Source: Hsuehochloa calcarea (lineage: Eukaryota; Streptophyta; Magnoliopsida; Poales; Poaceae). From it: a stretch of 64,000 nt of DNA. This document shows positions 12,343-23,300 of this stretch, one piece after another; position 1 is the stretch's first letter; every line of letters starts with the position of its first letter. Where the stretch lies: positions 37,253,232 to 37,317,231 of the forward strand of contig CM070599.1 of assembly GCA_036346395.1 (NCBI GenBank), read 5' to 3'. The translations under genes and the position numbers were made by a program. The notes beneath the pieces were generated by a model that was not told the DNA's origin, did no database searches, and was given only the letters and a program-made list of their open reading frames with translations.

Positions 12343-12676
12343 CGCGCTACTCGCCCTGTCCGTCGCACCGATACTCCCCTTCAAGTTCCAACCCTGGCCG
12401 GCCCCGTGCGGTCGTGCTCCCCTGACCCTGACCCCCTTGCTCCCGGCTCCCGCCTCTCGCCTCCGCACTGGCCCCGCTCCGTCCTCCCCCCATCCCCGAA
12501 CCTTCCACTGCGCTACTCGCCTTGTCCGCCACGCCGACGCTCCCCATCCAAGTTCCAACCCTGGCCGGCCCCGTGCGGCCGTGCTCCCCTGACCCTGACC
12601 CCCTTGCTCCCGGCTCCTGCCTCTCACCTCCGCACTGTCCCCGCTCCATCGCCCCCCCAATCCCGAACCTTCCACC
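12343..12676. repeat. 167 bp GC-rich tandem duplication
   Basis: Two adjacent C-rich units of about 167 bp (12343-12509 and 12510-12676); for example CTGGCCGGCCCCGTGCGG starts at 12394 and again at 12561. Because the unit has few stop codons, several frames on both strands are open here. This probably lies in the 5' region of the hAT transposase gene. Confidence 0.85.
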
Positions 12677-12783
12677 GCGCTGGCCAGCCCCTTTAATCCT
12701 GTCCTCCAGGCTCCAGCCCCCCACCGCCGATCCTCCATTCGCCACCCTCCATCCGCCGCGGCCTCCTCAAACCGGCGACACAC

Positions 12784-15700
12784 ATGGACCGCCAACGGAG
12801 CATGGAGTCTTGTGCTCGAGGGAAGAAGTTGGCACCAGCGGGCATCATCTCCCAGTCGCTTCCTGACATCGATGAACTAACAGCCTCGGTGAGTGTCTCT
12901 CATCCCGTTCCTGATCCCCAGGTCTCCTTCTTCTCTAGGTAGAAGTGGTCTTAAGCCTGAGGGAGGCCAAGAACAGAGCATAGGATGGTGTAGATGTAGA
13001 CATGTACAATTGATGAAGAGCATAGAAGCATGTACAATATTTTTGTAGGCCAGTGGTTTTGTTGCCTTGAGAATGGTCATTTACGCGCAGATAAGCTCAA
13101 ATGGAAGGGTCAGTCCTGGCACAGATAAGCTAGAAGTGTTTCGAAGCTTTGAGCTAGTTCACAGTTGGTACTTCACTAGGTTTATCATGTAGAATTGTGT
13201 AGGACCGTAAAGGCGACTAGAGGGGGGGGGTTTGAATAGACGTTTTCTCAATTTTTTGCCTTAATCAAATTCAACACGCACTTTTGTCCTCTAGCTATGA
13301 AAGCTAAGAAGATCAGTAAACGCACAGAGGAAGCCTTGTGCTGAATCCGATTACCCCCTTAACCACAAGACCCAAACAAAGGGAAATGATCTCGGTGGTG
13401 ATGACGGACATCGGCGGTCCGACCGTGCGCCAAAGGGCGATCCGACGACTTGGAATCGGTTCAACCGCCGAAAGCAAGGCGGTTGAAGGTTGTGGTCGAT
13501 CGCCGTTTCATCGGTCGGACCGATTTAGTCCAGAGGCTATGCACAATGCTCAAATCCAAAACGAAAATTGGTCCAACTTTTGATTCAACCAATGAAACTT
13601 GACTAAATTTGGAGCACACCTCCTTAAGGATATCTAAGACCTATTTCTAGCGACGATCGTCCAGATCTACTTCAAAGAAACGATCTCTTAAGGTTTTACC
13701 AAAGAAGTGTTCCAAAACCTAGAAATATGAAAATCTTGATCTAAGACTTGCTTGTGGGGGTTGATGATCTAGATGATTCTAGGAGTATTCCCACACATCA
13801 AAGCAAGATAAAATCGGTCAAGAGACCAAGCATAAACACTTGAATCAAGGAAGCACCAAAATCATCAAAAGAGAGAAGAACACAAAAGAGACAATCGATC
13901 TCTTAAGCAAGCATCACAAGATTGATTGATCCAATAAGATGCTTACAAAGCCACTCCCTCAAGGAGGACAAGAGCTCAACAAGGAGCACACATACAATCT
14001 TCCTCTCCTCTCCTCTCCAAACCCTAACCCTAACTAGGGATATTGCAAATGAGGGCTTCAAAGTGCTTAGCGGTTTTTCATCTCCCCCCTTTCTATTTAT
14101 AGGAGAGGCCTAGGGTTTCACTTATGAGCTCCCATGAAGGCCCACGCACACATGGGACCCACTCACACAATCTGTTGAAGCAATCGCCTGCTTCACCACG
14201 TGTTGGTTGATCAGCGGCTCTCATAATGTCGGCAAGTCTCTCCCGTCCGAATCCCATCGGAACCTCCTAGAGACTTGCACCAACTTCCGCACCGCCTGAT
14301 CCAACCAGCTGCAACGAACTGCCCGTTCGATCCATCTTGCCCATTCTGCACCCTGCTTGAGTCACACGACCTCACCCGGCATCCATGATCGTTCTGGACC
14401 TCAGCTCTCCAAGCGTAGTCCCGATCCACCTCACCGTTGACGTCGTTGACCTGCAAGCCACCTGCACAGCAATAGACAAACAAATCGTCTCCGGGAACAA
14501 GTTCTTCACAACTTGACCCACGTCAGTTCAACAATGCAATATGCAACAATAAAGCATTGAAATCCTTACATAAAACACATTCAAATCACATCAACGCCAA
14601 AAAGGCTAAACTCCAAGTGATCGGTCCGATCAGCCTTGCCCACACAACCGGTCCGACCGATTTGGGCGGTCGGACCGATATACAACTGGCGGTCGGACAC
14701 GAAAGGACTAGTAAATTTTCATCTCGAAAATCCAAAACCTTCTGGAATTTTCAAATGAATAGAACTTTCGACTGCGAGCTCCAAAAATTATGTGACCACA
14801 TCCAGGAGACTCCCCTCACTTGCCTACACAACCTATTTTTGGCCTGGCTTCAAAACCCACTTTGAACCATACCCGGTCGGACCGGCAAGCACTGCTGGTC
14901 GGACAGCTCCATGGGCGGTTTGACCGCCGATGCCACCGGTCAGACCGCCTGTGGTCTGACAGAACTGAAGCAAACCCGAAAACTCAAGATTTTGCAAACC
15001 ATCAATGCCATTGCCAATTGACTCATCATCCTAAGATCATGCACATATCCCCATGATATCCACAAATTGTCGATGTAGTAGTGCAGATGTTGTATATGTT
15101 CTTGAGATGGTTTGTATTTGCTTTATGGATTAGTTTGTTCATGTAGGGAAGGTGGTGGAGGCTGCTGCCATGACAATTGATAAGGATTGTTGGTTTGCTT
15201 AATTAGTTTTTGTTACTATTTTTAACATGAAAATATTAGGGATTCACGATGGATAGCTAGGAAGTGTGGAATGTCGACTGGTATGACTGTCATGTATGGA
15301 TGCTACTGCAATGACAATTGTCATGTTTGCTTAACTAGTTTTTGTTTCAGTTATTTCTTTGTGTAATTTTCATTTGTACTGAAATTTACATGTCTAATTA
15401 TCTCCAATGTTTTATCACAGTCGTCGAGCGAGGATCCGGATTAGGAGGATTTGGCTGATGATGATCACGATGGTGCACCATCTGATGAGGAGTGGGAACA
15501 TGTTTCAGTGGACTCTTTAAGTTCAAATGGTGATGAACAAGCCGCTGTTGCATTGACAACAGAAGAGTGTACCGTGTCTCAAGGAATATCAAAGAGGGGG
15601 GCGGGGGTAAAAGGAGGAAGGGATCTCCGAAGGTAATTGGTAAACAGAAACAAAGATCAGATTGTTGGAAGATCTTTAAGGTGGTGAATGTTCCATCGAA

Positions 15701-16103
15701 GACAAAGAAAGGGGAGAACGATACAAGGGCAAAGTGTATATTCTGCTACAAACTCATGTCTTACAAACAAGGGGGCGCAACTTCACATCTTATGAGGCAT
15801 ATACTGAAGTGCACGCCATATTTGAACAAGGTGGCTAATATGAAAGCTCAAACGAACCTCAACTTTGGTCCGGCCATGGGAGGTGACACTTTTTTACCTA
15901 TTGTTTCTACTTCTAGGGAATATGATCAAGATGAAACTTGTCGAATTATTGCTAAGATGATAATTGTCCATGAGTATCCCTTTAGGGTGGTCGAACACAC
16001 CTGGTTTAATATTTTGATGAGGTACTTAAATCCATTATATCAGTTCATTGGTAGAAAGACGATAAGAAGTGAGTGCATCAAGAAGTCTACTGGTGAGAAT
16101 TGA
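12784..16103 (+). pseudogene. hAT transposase with N-terminal BED zinc finger, broken
   Basis: Proposed exon 1 is 12784-12888 (ATG GAC CGC..., donor GTGAGT at 12889). Exon 2 is 15421-16092 (acceptor TATCACAG, donor GTGAGA). Exon 2 first encodes an acidic stretch (DDDHDGAPSDEEWEHVSVD), then a basic stretch, then a BED-type zinc finger with CIFC, followed by SHLMRH and a Cys four residues later. The finger is followed by a PF-type segment (IVHEYPFRVVEHTWF) normal for RICESLEEPER-like hAT transposases. Damage: an in-frame TAG at 15442, a frameshift in the G-run near 15595-15608, and no catalytic or dimerisation domain after 16200. The proposed 2.5 kb intron contains the solo LTR at 13198-15064. 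Exon 1 is the least certain part. Confidence 0.75.
13198..15064 (-). mobile_element. Solo LTR (family S), minus orientation, TSD AATTG
   Basis: The 1867 bp sequence begins TGTAGGACCG and ends ATATCCACA on the plus strand, with AATTG at 13193-13197 and again at 15065-15069. It matches, in reverse, the copy at 47389-49240 over its whole length. The TATA-like CTATTTATA at 14093-14101 (TATAAATAG on the minus strand) sets the orientation. It carries many CGGTCNGACCG-type palindromes. No internal retroelement sequence is present, so it is a solo LTR left by LTR-LTR recombination. Confidence 0.93.
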
Positions 16104-16439
16104 CTAAAACTAAACATACTATTTTGGTGCCTTATGCTATGCAAATCAAAATGCTGAGCCTGCTGTCTACTGATGCTATTCTGATCCTTTTGTATTGTAG
16201 GCTATGATGAAGTTGATGGACTGCAGGCTGCAGCCTATGCACTAAGAAATATTCATAACATTTTGCGGACTGTTAGAGGACCTTTTGTTTTGTGGACTGT
16301 TATATTAAGTGTTAGAGACCAAAATATGATGAATGCTTGTATTGTATGGATTATGGACTGTTATGAATGCTTGTATGGACTATGGACTGTTATAGGATCT
16401 TTTGTTCTATGGACTATTAAATATTAGGTGTTAGTGTCT

Positions 16440-16529
16440 AAACTATGATGAATGCTTGAATGGATTATGAAACTATGATGAATGCTTGAATGGATTATGA
16501 AACTATGATGAATGCTTGTATGGATTATG
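16440..16529. repeat. Three tandem copies of a 30 bp unit
   Basis: Unit starting AAACTATGATGAATGCTTG at 16440, 16470 and 16500, differing at one base in the third copy. Looser ATGAATGCTTG / GGATTATG words surround it (16320-16600). It lies in the 3' part of the hAT remnant. Confidence 0.9.
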
Positions 16530-16799
16530 GATTGTTATGTTTCTGTCTTTGTTTGTGATGAATGTCTTTGTTTATGATGAATGGATTATGAATTTATGAT
16601 GAATAGCTCATATAATCACATTCTGCCATTGTTTTTGGGCTTGGGAAGACACTGGCTCGAACGAGCTTTTCGAGCCAGCTCGAGCTTTTTTTCGAGCCGA
16701 GCCGAGCCGTGATTCGAGCTCATTTTCCAAACGAGCCGAGCCGAGCCTAAGCGAGCTCGAGTTCGACCGAGCCTAAGCGAGCTCGGCTCGAACCCCGGC

Positions 16800-19700
16800 T
16801 CATCTCTTGCTCCTCCCCTAATCTCTCACACACCCACAAAGCCCCCTCCTCATCTCTTTCTCCTCCCCCAAAATCTCTCTTCCTCTCCATTCTCCCACCG
16901 ACGCGGCTCCCGCCCCGCCGCCTGGATCGGGTTGCCTCCCGCCCCCTTGCTCCCAAAGACGGCCGGATGGCCCTCGGACCGCCAGCAGCTCGGTGGCTCG
17001 CCTCTGTCGAACTCGGCCGGTCGCCACTCGCCACCGCCTGGATCGGGTTGCCTCCCATGTTATCCACATATCGGCTGTTTATTAATAAGCATAGAGCAAT
17101 TTGGGCCACCTAGCGCGACCCGCCACTCGCCCCAATCGTTTGGAAGAACGACCCTAATCGCCCGCTCCTCACCTCTCTAGTCCCGCCTCAAGATGAGCAC
17201 TACCACTTGCATGCATAAGTTATTCAAAGGAAGGTTGTAGGGTTTATTTGCGGCATTTTCGGGTTTAAATAGTTATACTAAGTTTCAAGGCACATTTTTA
17301 TTCCATAGCTAAAATCAGATTTAAAATTGATCATTTTATAGTGGATAACCTTCATATGAAACATGGCGAAGGATACCCTCCTATCACAAGGCTACGCCCC
17401 ATTTTACCACAAGGATTAACCATCCTCAAATCATGTCCAAAGTTATTTAAAACCAAAAATAAGTCTAACTTAGATTTAATGACCGTGGACACGGCTATTC
17501 GAATATTTTACACTAAGTTCCCCACGAGATAATTTGATTTGCTTCCTTAGGCGTGTGACTTATAGGTGAAGCTTTGATTTATTTTTGATGTGTGTTGTTT
17601 TTCATATATGGGCAACTTTCAATAAAACCCTAGGCCTCAATCCTAACGAGACGAGGTGATGGGGTTGAGTATTTCATGGTCTCATGTTTGCTCAATAGGG
17701 TCAAGCTCTCAGAGTTCAAAAATTCAAATGCACGTATGAAGAAATACGAGCTCTGGAAGTTTAAATCTAATTTTAATTCAATTTTGAAATTTTCCTAATG
17801 AATTATTTTCTAAAGAAAAATCGAATTATTGCGCAAGCATTGTTTCAGAGGTCGACAAGTTTCATATGATCCACGGCGACGGTGGGGTGATGGGGTTGGT
17901 TTGTTAGCCGTGATGACTCCGGCGAGTGTGCAAAATGGGTGATGGTCGATGCATTAGGCGTGGCGGAAGGTGGTGATGATGCCGCCTAAGCACCGATTTG
18001 ATCGGACGCCCGCATTAATCATCTTGTGGGAGAGGTATATCACTAGAAATTCAAATAAGCTTTAGAAAATATCAAATAAAGTCCAAAATTTTTGAGAAAA
18101 TTCACGAAATTCTCAAGAGCATTCTCGACTTAAATAAAATAATTCAACTTTTAATTGGTAATATATTTTGCACATAAATTATTTTAGCTTGAAAATAATT
18201 AGGAAAAGCTTTTAAAATTTCTTATATCCTCACTCTATTTCCCCCCCTTTGCTCTGTGATGAAGAACACCGAGAGCTAGTGTTAGTGTTATGTTGGTACT
18301 CTGTGAATGGATTGAGTTGATGCTACTGTGATGGGTTACTGAGAGCATAGGGTTGCATGAGAGCTTTCTGTGCATTTTTGTTCATACTGGGGGGAGGTTC
18401 ATGATGGACAAAATAGGTGAATAATCATGGGCTACCTTGTCGGGTTTTGTTCGGGGATGGGATGGTAGCGCTTGATGATGAAGCGGTGAGGGTGCTCTCC
18501 TATTTTCCTGTTGGTCCCGTCGGTCCCTCTGTGGTCTTCCTCCTGGTGGTCTTTGTTGGTTCGAAGCCGTCATTGACACTCCTCGGGCTTCCCTTCTCCT
18601 TTGCTCCTCTTCTCCCTCTACTTCTTCTTTGTGGGTTTCTTGCTGGCAATGATGGTGTAGGTACTGAGCTGGTTTTGGGAGCTCTTGCTTGGTGGCTGGG
18701 CAATGAGATGGATGTGGGTTTTGCTGGAGAGGCTTGGTTATGTGTGGCTAGTTATTGCTCTTGGTTGAGGCAGTGGGGGTGAAGAGCTTATGCTTTGGCA
18801 GTGGAGAGGAGATGGTGTGAGTGGCTTGTGGTGCCTTCTGCTGGGAAAAGGAATGAGGCTTGTAAAGGGGAAATGGCTTATGTGGGGGGAATGGCATGCT
18901 GGGGAGGTGCATTCGGCTCTGCCTTATCACTTTCCTGTGCATTTCCCTTTTACCATTTCCCTTTTACCATAGTCCTATCCAAATTGCCATGTGCATGATA
19001 TTTCTTTGGCCCTTGCTTTGCTTTGGCTGAGATGTGAAATGAGACATGGTGAGGTTGTTTGGCTTTTGAAGTGAGAAATGGTTTCTATGGGCTAAGTGCT
19101 TGATAATGGAGCTTTGTGGTGTTGCTTGTGAGACCTTGTGATGCTCCGACTGAGGGTATGGCTTATGGAGAGATATGTTGTGGAATTTTATTAAGGTTGT
19201 GGTAGTCTGGGTAATGTTGGGTGTTGGGTTCTATTAATGCCGGATAATGAAACCCACATAATTGACAGGTGTCGAATGACCTTAGGTGGTTTGGATCTCT
19301 TGACGATCAAGGGACCGACTTCTCAGGTTGTTCTTGGTATCCTACTGCACTTTGGGGAATCTAACATCAACCTTTGTATTCTAATTTTATTCTAACGCAT
19401 TTGATTCTCTACTTGTGTGTTGGTCGATGGCGAGCGATGGAACGATGGGTCGGGTTTTCGGATTGGCTGAATGATGGGTTTGATGGCTAGCAATAGGTGG
19501 ACAATGGTACAAGGAGAGCTTCGACGGAATGCAATGCAAGAATTTATGTTGTAATTTAATTAAATGTTGTAATTTATATTTTGACTTACTGTAGATCAAT
19601 CTTGTAATAAATGCCAAGTTGTAATATATTATTTTTGCTCTGCAAATAAATTCTTTTATGTTGTAATAATCTTTTACTTTCGCTTGTAATTTGTTTGGTG

Positions 19701-19808
19701 ACGTGAGCGATATACATCTGAGCTTAGGTTTATTTTTTATGAATTTTTAATTACTGCTGATCATCGATTAGCGTTGTTTAGATCAATTTGATTTTCCGGG
19801 TTCTCACA
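16800..19808. other. Right portion of the large LTR-type insert, no genes
   Basis: GC-rich start containing two copies of GCCTGGATCGGGTTGCCTCC (about 16919 and 17036), then AT-rich sequence, and an end rich in TTGTAAT words finishing TTTTCCGGGTTCTCACA. I see no protein homology; scattered open frames of 60-120 codons at 18400-19000 look like chance. Confidence 0.45.
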
Positions 19809-19813
19809 GGAGG
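19809..19813. repeat. TSD (GGAGG), right copy
   Basis: Matches 9765-9769. The interrupted GC-rich frame resumes immediately after it. Confidence 0.75.
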
Positions 19814-19971
19814 CCAGGAGGAAGAGGCGGCGAGCGCATGCTCCTCGGTGGCTGCCGACGCGTCCGATGATCACGCGCGAAGCTGAGGAAGTTGGAAGAC
19901 AACGGGAAGGCTACGGTGCCCGCAGGACTTGCCTGCTTATGAGAAATGTGCAGCATGTGCTTGATCATTAG
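19814..19971 (+). pseudogene. Unrecognised GC-rich gene fragment, right part
   Basis: Continuation of the frame broken at 9769. With one GGAGG copy kept, the codon split across the insertion is GCC, and the frame stays open for 51 more codons (ARRKRRRAHAPRWLPTR...) to TAG at 19969. The stop coincides with the left end of a small transposon-like element, so even this end may not be the native one. No domain recognised; the segment is Arg-rich. Confidence 0.45.
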
Positions 19972-20465
19972 GGGTGTGTTTGGTTCCATGCATGTCCTTA
20001 GCCTGGCCCGTACCGTACGGATCATTAGGGGTGTGTTTGTGGATGCAATATGAGTTATTTGGTTGGCTGTTTATGTTAGATCAGGCTGTGCTAAGATGTT
20101 GTTTGGTTGGGTGTATAAGGACGTTAACCGCAAGTGTAGATGCAAGAGACGGTGGAAAGAAAATGTTAGCATGTCTTTAATTTTGTCTTAATATATTCCA
20201 ATAGCCCTCATTTTACCTTAACCCACTTTAATCAACTCTAATACTACCTAATATGCACTGATCACATCTTAATAACGTCATTAGCAGAGCCTACATATCG
20301 AGAAACAGAGAAATTGGATGTTTCTGCCCAGCCTGGCCCGAAAGTATCTTTTGCATCTGCTCAGCCAAGTTGCTTTACACGTGCAGCTATCCAAACAAGC
20401 GAAATCAAAAAGATTCTACACCTGAGGAGTCTGGCCCAAACTTATACACCCAACCATACACACCC
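19971..20465. mobile_element. Candidate non-autonomous TIR element (MITE-like)
   Basis: Left end GGGGTGTGTTTGG; right end, read in reverse, GGGTGTGTATGGTTGGG. Such ends resemble PIF/Harbinger-type MITEs. The left 20 bp (ATCATTAGGGGTGTGTTTG) is repeated 57 bp further on at about 20021. No clear 3 bp TSD. Confidence 0.4.
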
Positions 20466-22706
20466 TAGGAGTCTCTGTAGTTGCCTGCTTCCTGTTCTCT
20501 GCTCTTTATTGATTCTTGATTTGGTATGTTATGGGAAATAAAACTCTTGTACTACGATCTTCTCTACGATAACATCACATCAAATTCTTTGATGTGCGAG
20601 ATTTTTTTTTTCTTTTGCAAATTAATTCTTTCTTGGATTTCTATTGTTGTTACCGCGTGACACACATGCATGTGCTAGCTACAACCACGTGGGATGAAGT
20701 ATGGCGTCTGCCACGCACTGCGGCAGCTGCCGCGGCTCCCTCGAAGGAAATTTGTTTGGACAGAATTAAGGACAGGACCGGCGGCTTCGCATCCAACCTC
20801 CTCGGCCTCCATGCACCGCGGTTTCGGCCCAACCAGCCGACGTAGCGCATGCTGGAGCTGGAACCATATCGCTTCCTGCTTTGGACTTGGGGTTTCACCG
20901 CGCAGCAAGACCAGCACGGCACAGGCCGCAGGTAATGGGCCCCAGATGCCCGTCTTCACTGGCCAGACTTTGGACTTTGCTGAGTGGGGACAGTTTTATT
21001 TAGCCCTCTGCTTCAGTGGATATCCTCTACTCTCCTTGTATTAACTTGTGCACAGCATAATTTTGGAAAAGCTTTGTGTTTCAGACTTGATCGTAAACTT
21101 TCTTTTGAGGTTCCATCTATTGGCAATAGGATTAAGTTAGGCAGACTGAGCAATTGCACGGACCTTTTTGTTGGTTGTGCTCTCCACGTTCGTGTCTTGG
21201 GAGTTTATCAAGCCCTCACTTTTCCGGTATTCACACCTAAACTAATACAAGCTGATGGGCATTGGATCATTCAAGGTCAGCTGCTTGAATCGATCGATGG
21301 GTGCACGTACGTCGAGAGTACGGCCTCACTGAATCCGGTGGTTCTGTATCCGCTAGATCAGGAGGTTGGTGGTCCAGCGCGGCAATGCGTGGCGCACACC
21401 TCCTGCGTACGTTATCGTTTGGCTCTTCTTCTTGACAACCACGGCACTCCTTGCCGCTGACGCACTGTAGCATAAGGATTGAATCGTGGTCTTGTATCTA
21501 GTGCAAACTCACATTTTCTGACGGGAATGACAATTCGTAACGGTAGCTGTTCGAACAACGTCGAAACATATTTTTTTCTCGAGGAGAAACAGATTGTATT
21601 TGTTGGATTTATGCTGTGGGACGGTAGCACGGTTAGCATTATGTGATCAACTCAACAACAACGTTCACTTCTGATTGATTGGATGTGAGAAATTGCAAGT
21701 GTTCTCCAAGAATCTATATATCTACGAACAACCGATGAGATGTCGTCCAACATGAATCACCGGTACAGTCCGCTCCTAAATAAGACCTACAGATGCATAC
21801 TTATGTAAAAGAAGTTCAATCTATGTACGGACAAGTATAAGTACAAGCTAATTATACAGAGGCCAGCGGTGCTTCCAATTAGAAAATGAAAGGAGGCGTG
21901 AAATCATCGACCGGCTGGAGCACATCTTGTTTTAACTAATAAAAGAAGGGGTTTAACCTGCGCAGTGGGAAAAAATCGTCTCCTCTTTCTCTTCCCACAA
22001 CTCACAAGTGTGTTCATGCCTCCCACTTCTTTCGTAACCATTGAAACAGTCACCGCCCACTTCTTCACATGCACACACCGAAAATTCGTCGCTGTCTCAC
22101 TCCTTCCTGTCTCGCACTCTGTCCCTCGAGCTGCGACTCGCTAAGTAGCGGGGAGGGGAGGCGACGGCGGGGACGAGAGGAAACGATGAGAGGTAGAGAT
22201 GAATGTGTCCTTCCCTCTCTACGTGGCTATCTCGAGTTCACCTTACCGCGTCATCTTCATCCTAATCCTCCCCCTACGCTGTCGTCGCCTCCTGCTCTAC
22301 GCCTACTAAGCAAGCATCGTCGCCTTCCGCCACCGCCTCCTCCTCTGACCTCCCACCTCTTCGTCGCGATGTGCCTGAGGAGGGCTGCGCAGAATGGCCA
22401 TGAGAACCAAGTCGCGGCTTGGATTCAAGGTGGAAGAAGGTGGCCATCGATGTGTATCCCTCTTCCTTGCCGACCAAAGGTGGCCATCGATGCGTTGCCA
22501 TCTTCCTTACCGGCTGGCAAAGGGAAGTCAGTATCAACTTCAACTACCAAAGGTAAATAATCTATGAGCTTAAAATTTTAATTTCTAGGTAATAGTAGCA
22601 ATTGATGCAATAGACCAAGTCAATATTTCTGTTTATATATGTGTGAAAGAAAATTGATATTTATTATACGGTTAGCATCCCATCTGCTGATATGAAAAGA
22701 TGAAAA
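20466..22706. other. Interval with unassigned open frames
   Basis: Plus-strand frames at 20984-21460 (158 codons) and 22069-22560 (163 codons) and shorter overlapping ones on the minus strand. None shows a domain I recognise; the second is Pro/Arg-rich low complexity. They may be transposon-borne or chance. Confidence 0.3.
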
Positions 22707-23300
22707 TGACGCGTATCTTCTAGAAAGTAGTGAAACTACTCTTTATTGCTTTGAACTGGCTATTACAAAGGGTGTATATAACTTAGACTAAAGTCTAATT
22801 CACGAGTACAAGGCTCTTGAGGGTGTCTCCCAAATGATCTTCACTGTTTCGGCCCCTCTAACTTCAGTCCGCATTCCTCCTTATGTAGTTGATGAAGAGT
22901 TGGCAGTTGTTTCTGGAGGAGACGCCTGTTCGGGAAGCAACGCGTTCGGTCGAAGAGATGTGTCAGTTGATAATGTATCAACTGTTGTGCGGTTATATGT
23001 CAATGAGTCATGTAACCGTACTCCAGTATCGTAGCGTCGCGTGGTATGGAATATATAGCACATGTTCCATTCGTCACACGGTAAAGCATATGTCTGGTCT
23101 TATATCCAGACATCAGTTCAAATCATTGTGAACATTTGACTGGTCGGAGACTAGGTTTGGAACCATGTCCGACCAGATCGGGTACTATGTAACTTCTGGA
23201 ATACTTACGACCAGTGAGGTTGTTAGCCTTATGGTTTGCGACCATGAAGACGTATGGTATTTATATACTAAATAATAAATAGAGGTTTTAATCTTCGTCA
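22707..23300 (-). mobile_element. Isolated Tat-type gypsy LTR (same family as elements at 28-35 kb and 45-51 kb)
   Basis: On the minus strand it starts TGACGAAGATTAAAACCTCT and ends ATACGCGTCA, with a CAATAAAG-like poly(A) region near 22735. It shares the start TGACGA.GATTA, the GGTCGTAAG/CATAAGG words and the conserved 'vicinity of ATGAATGGAACA' block with the LTRs at 34844 and 51392. The flanking bases GAAAA and AGCAT do not match, so I cannot prove a simple solo-LTR insertion. Confidence 0.7.

Larger units (their letters stand above)
12034..16800 (+). mobile_element. Decayed hAT-superfamily DNA transposon (autonomous type, broken)
   Basis: Both ends carry dense GAGCCGAGCC / CGAGCTCG words (12046-12140 and 16650-16800) in opposite orientation. 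This is the sub-terminal repeat style of the grass hAT family whose short relative lies intact at 41804-42652. Between them is a broken BED-zinc-finger transposase gene. Exact termini and an 8 bp TSD could not be fixed, so the limits are approximate. A solo LTR sits inside its first intron. Confidence 0.7.
9770..19808 (+). mobile_element. LTR-retroelement insertion (possible very large solo LTR) carrying nested elements
   Basis: The insert begins TGCGACGCCCCG and ends GGGTTCTCACA, i.e. TG...CA ends, between GGAGG duplications. Once the nested hAT (about 12034-16800) is set aside, about 5.3 kb belongs to this element: 9770-12030 and about 16800-19808. Neither part holds gag or pol, and the two parts are not obviously repeats of each other, so it is most simply one long LTR or a heavily deleted element. 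TGTGACGCC starts and TCTCACA ends are typical of Tekay/Del-like gypsy LTRs (family knowledge; assignment tentative). Orientation is inferred from the ends only. Confidence 0.65.

Noticed and set aside
12046..12795. Minus-strand 249-codon open frame
   Set aside because: Gly/Arg/Trp-rich translation of the complement of a C-rich 167 bp duplication; no domain, and the other strand is equally open.
20984..21460. 158-codon frame
   Set aside because: No domain or signal recognised; left as unassigned rather than called a gene.
22069..22560. 163-codon Pro/Arg-rich frame
   Set aside because: Low complexity and no family resemblance.
22707..23300. Calling this LTR a solo LTR with proven TSD
   Set aside because: Flanks GAAAA and AGCAT do not match; it may be part of a rearranged element.
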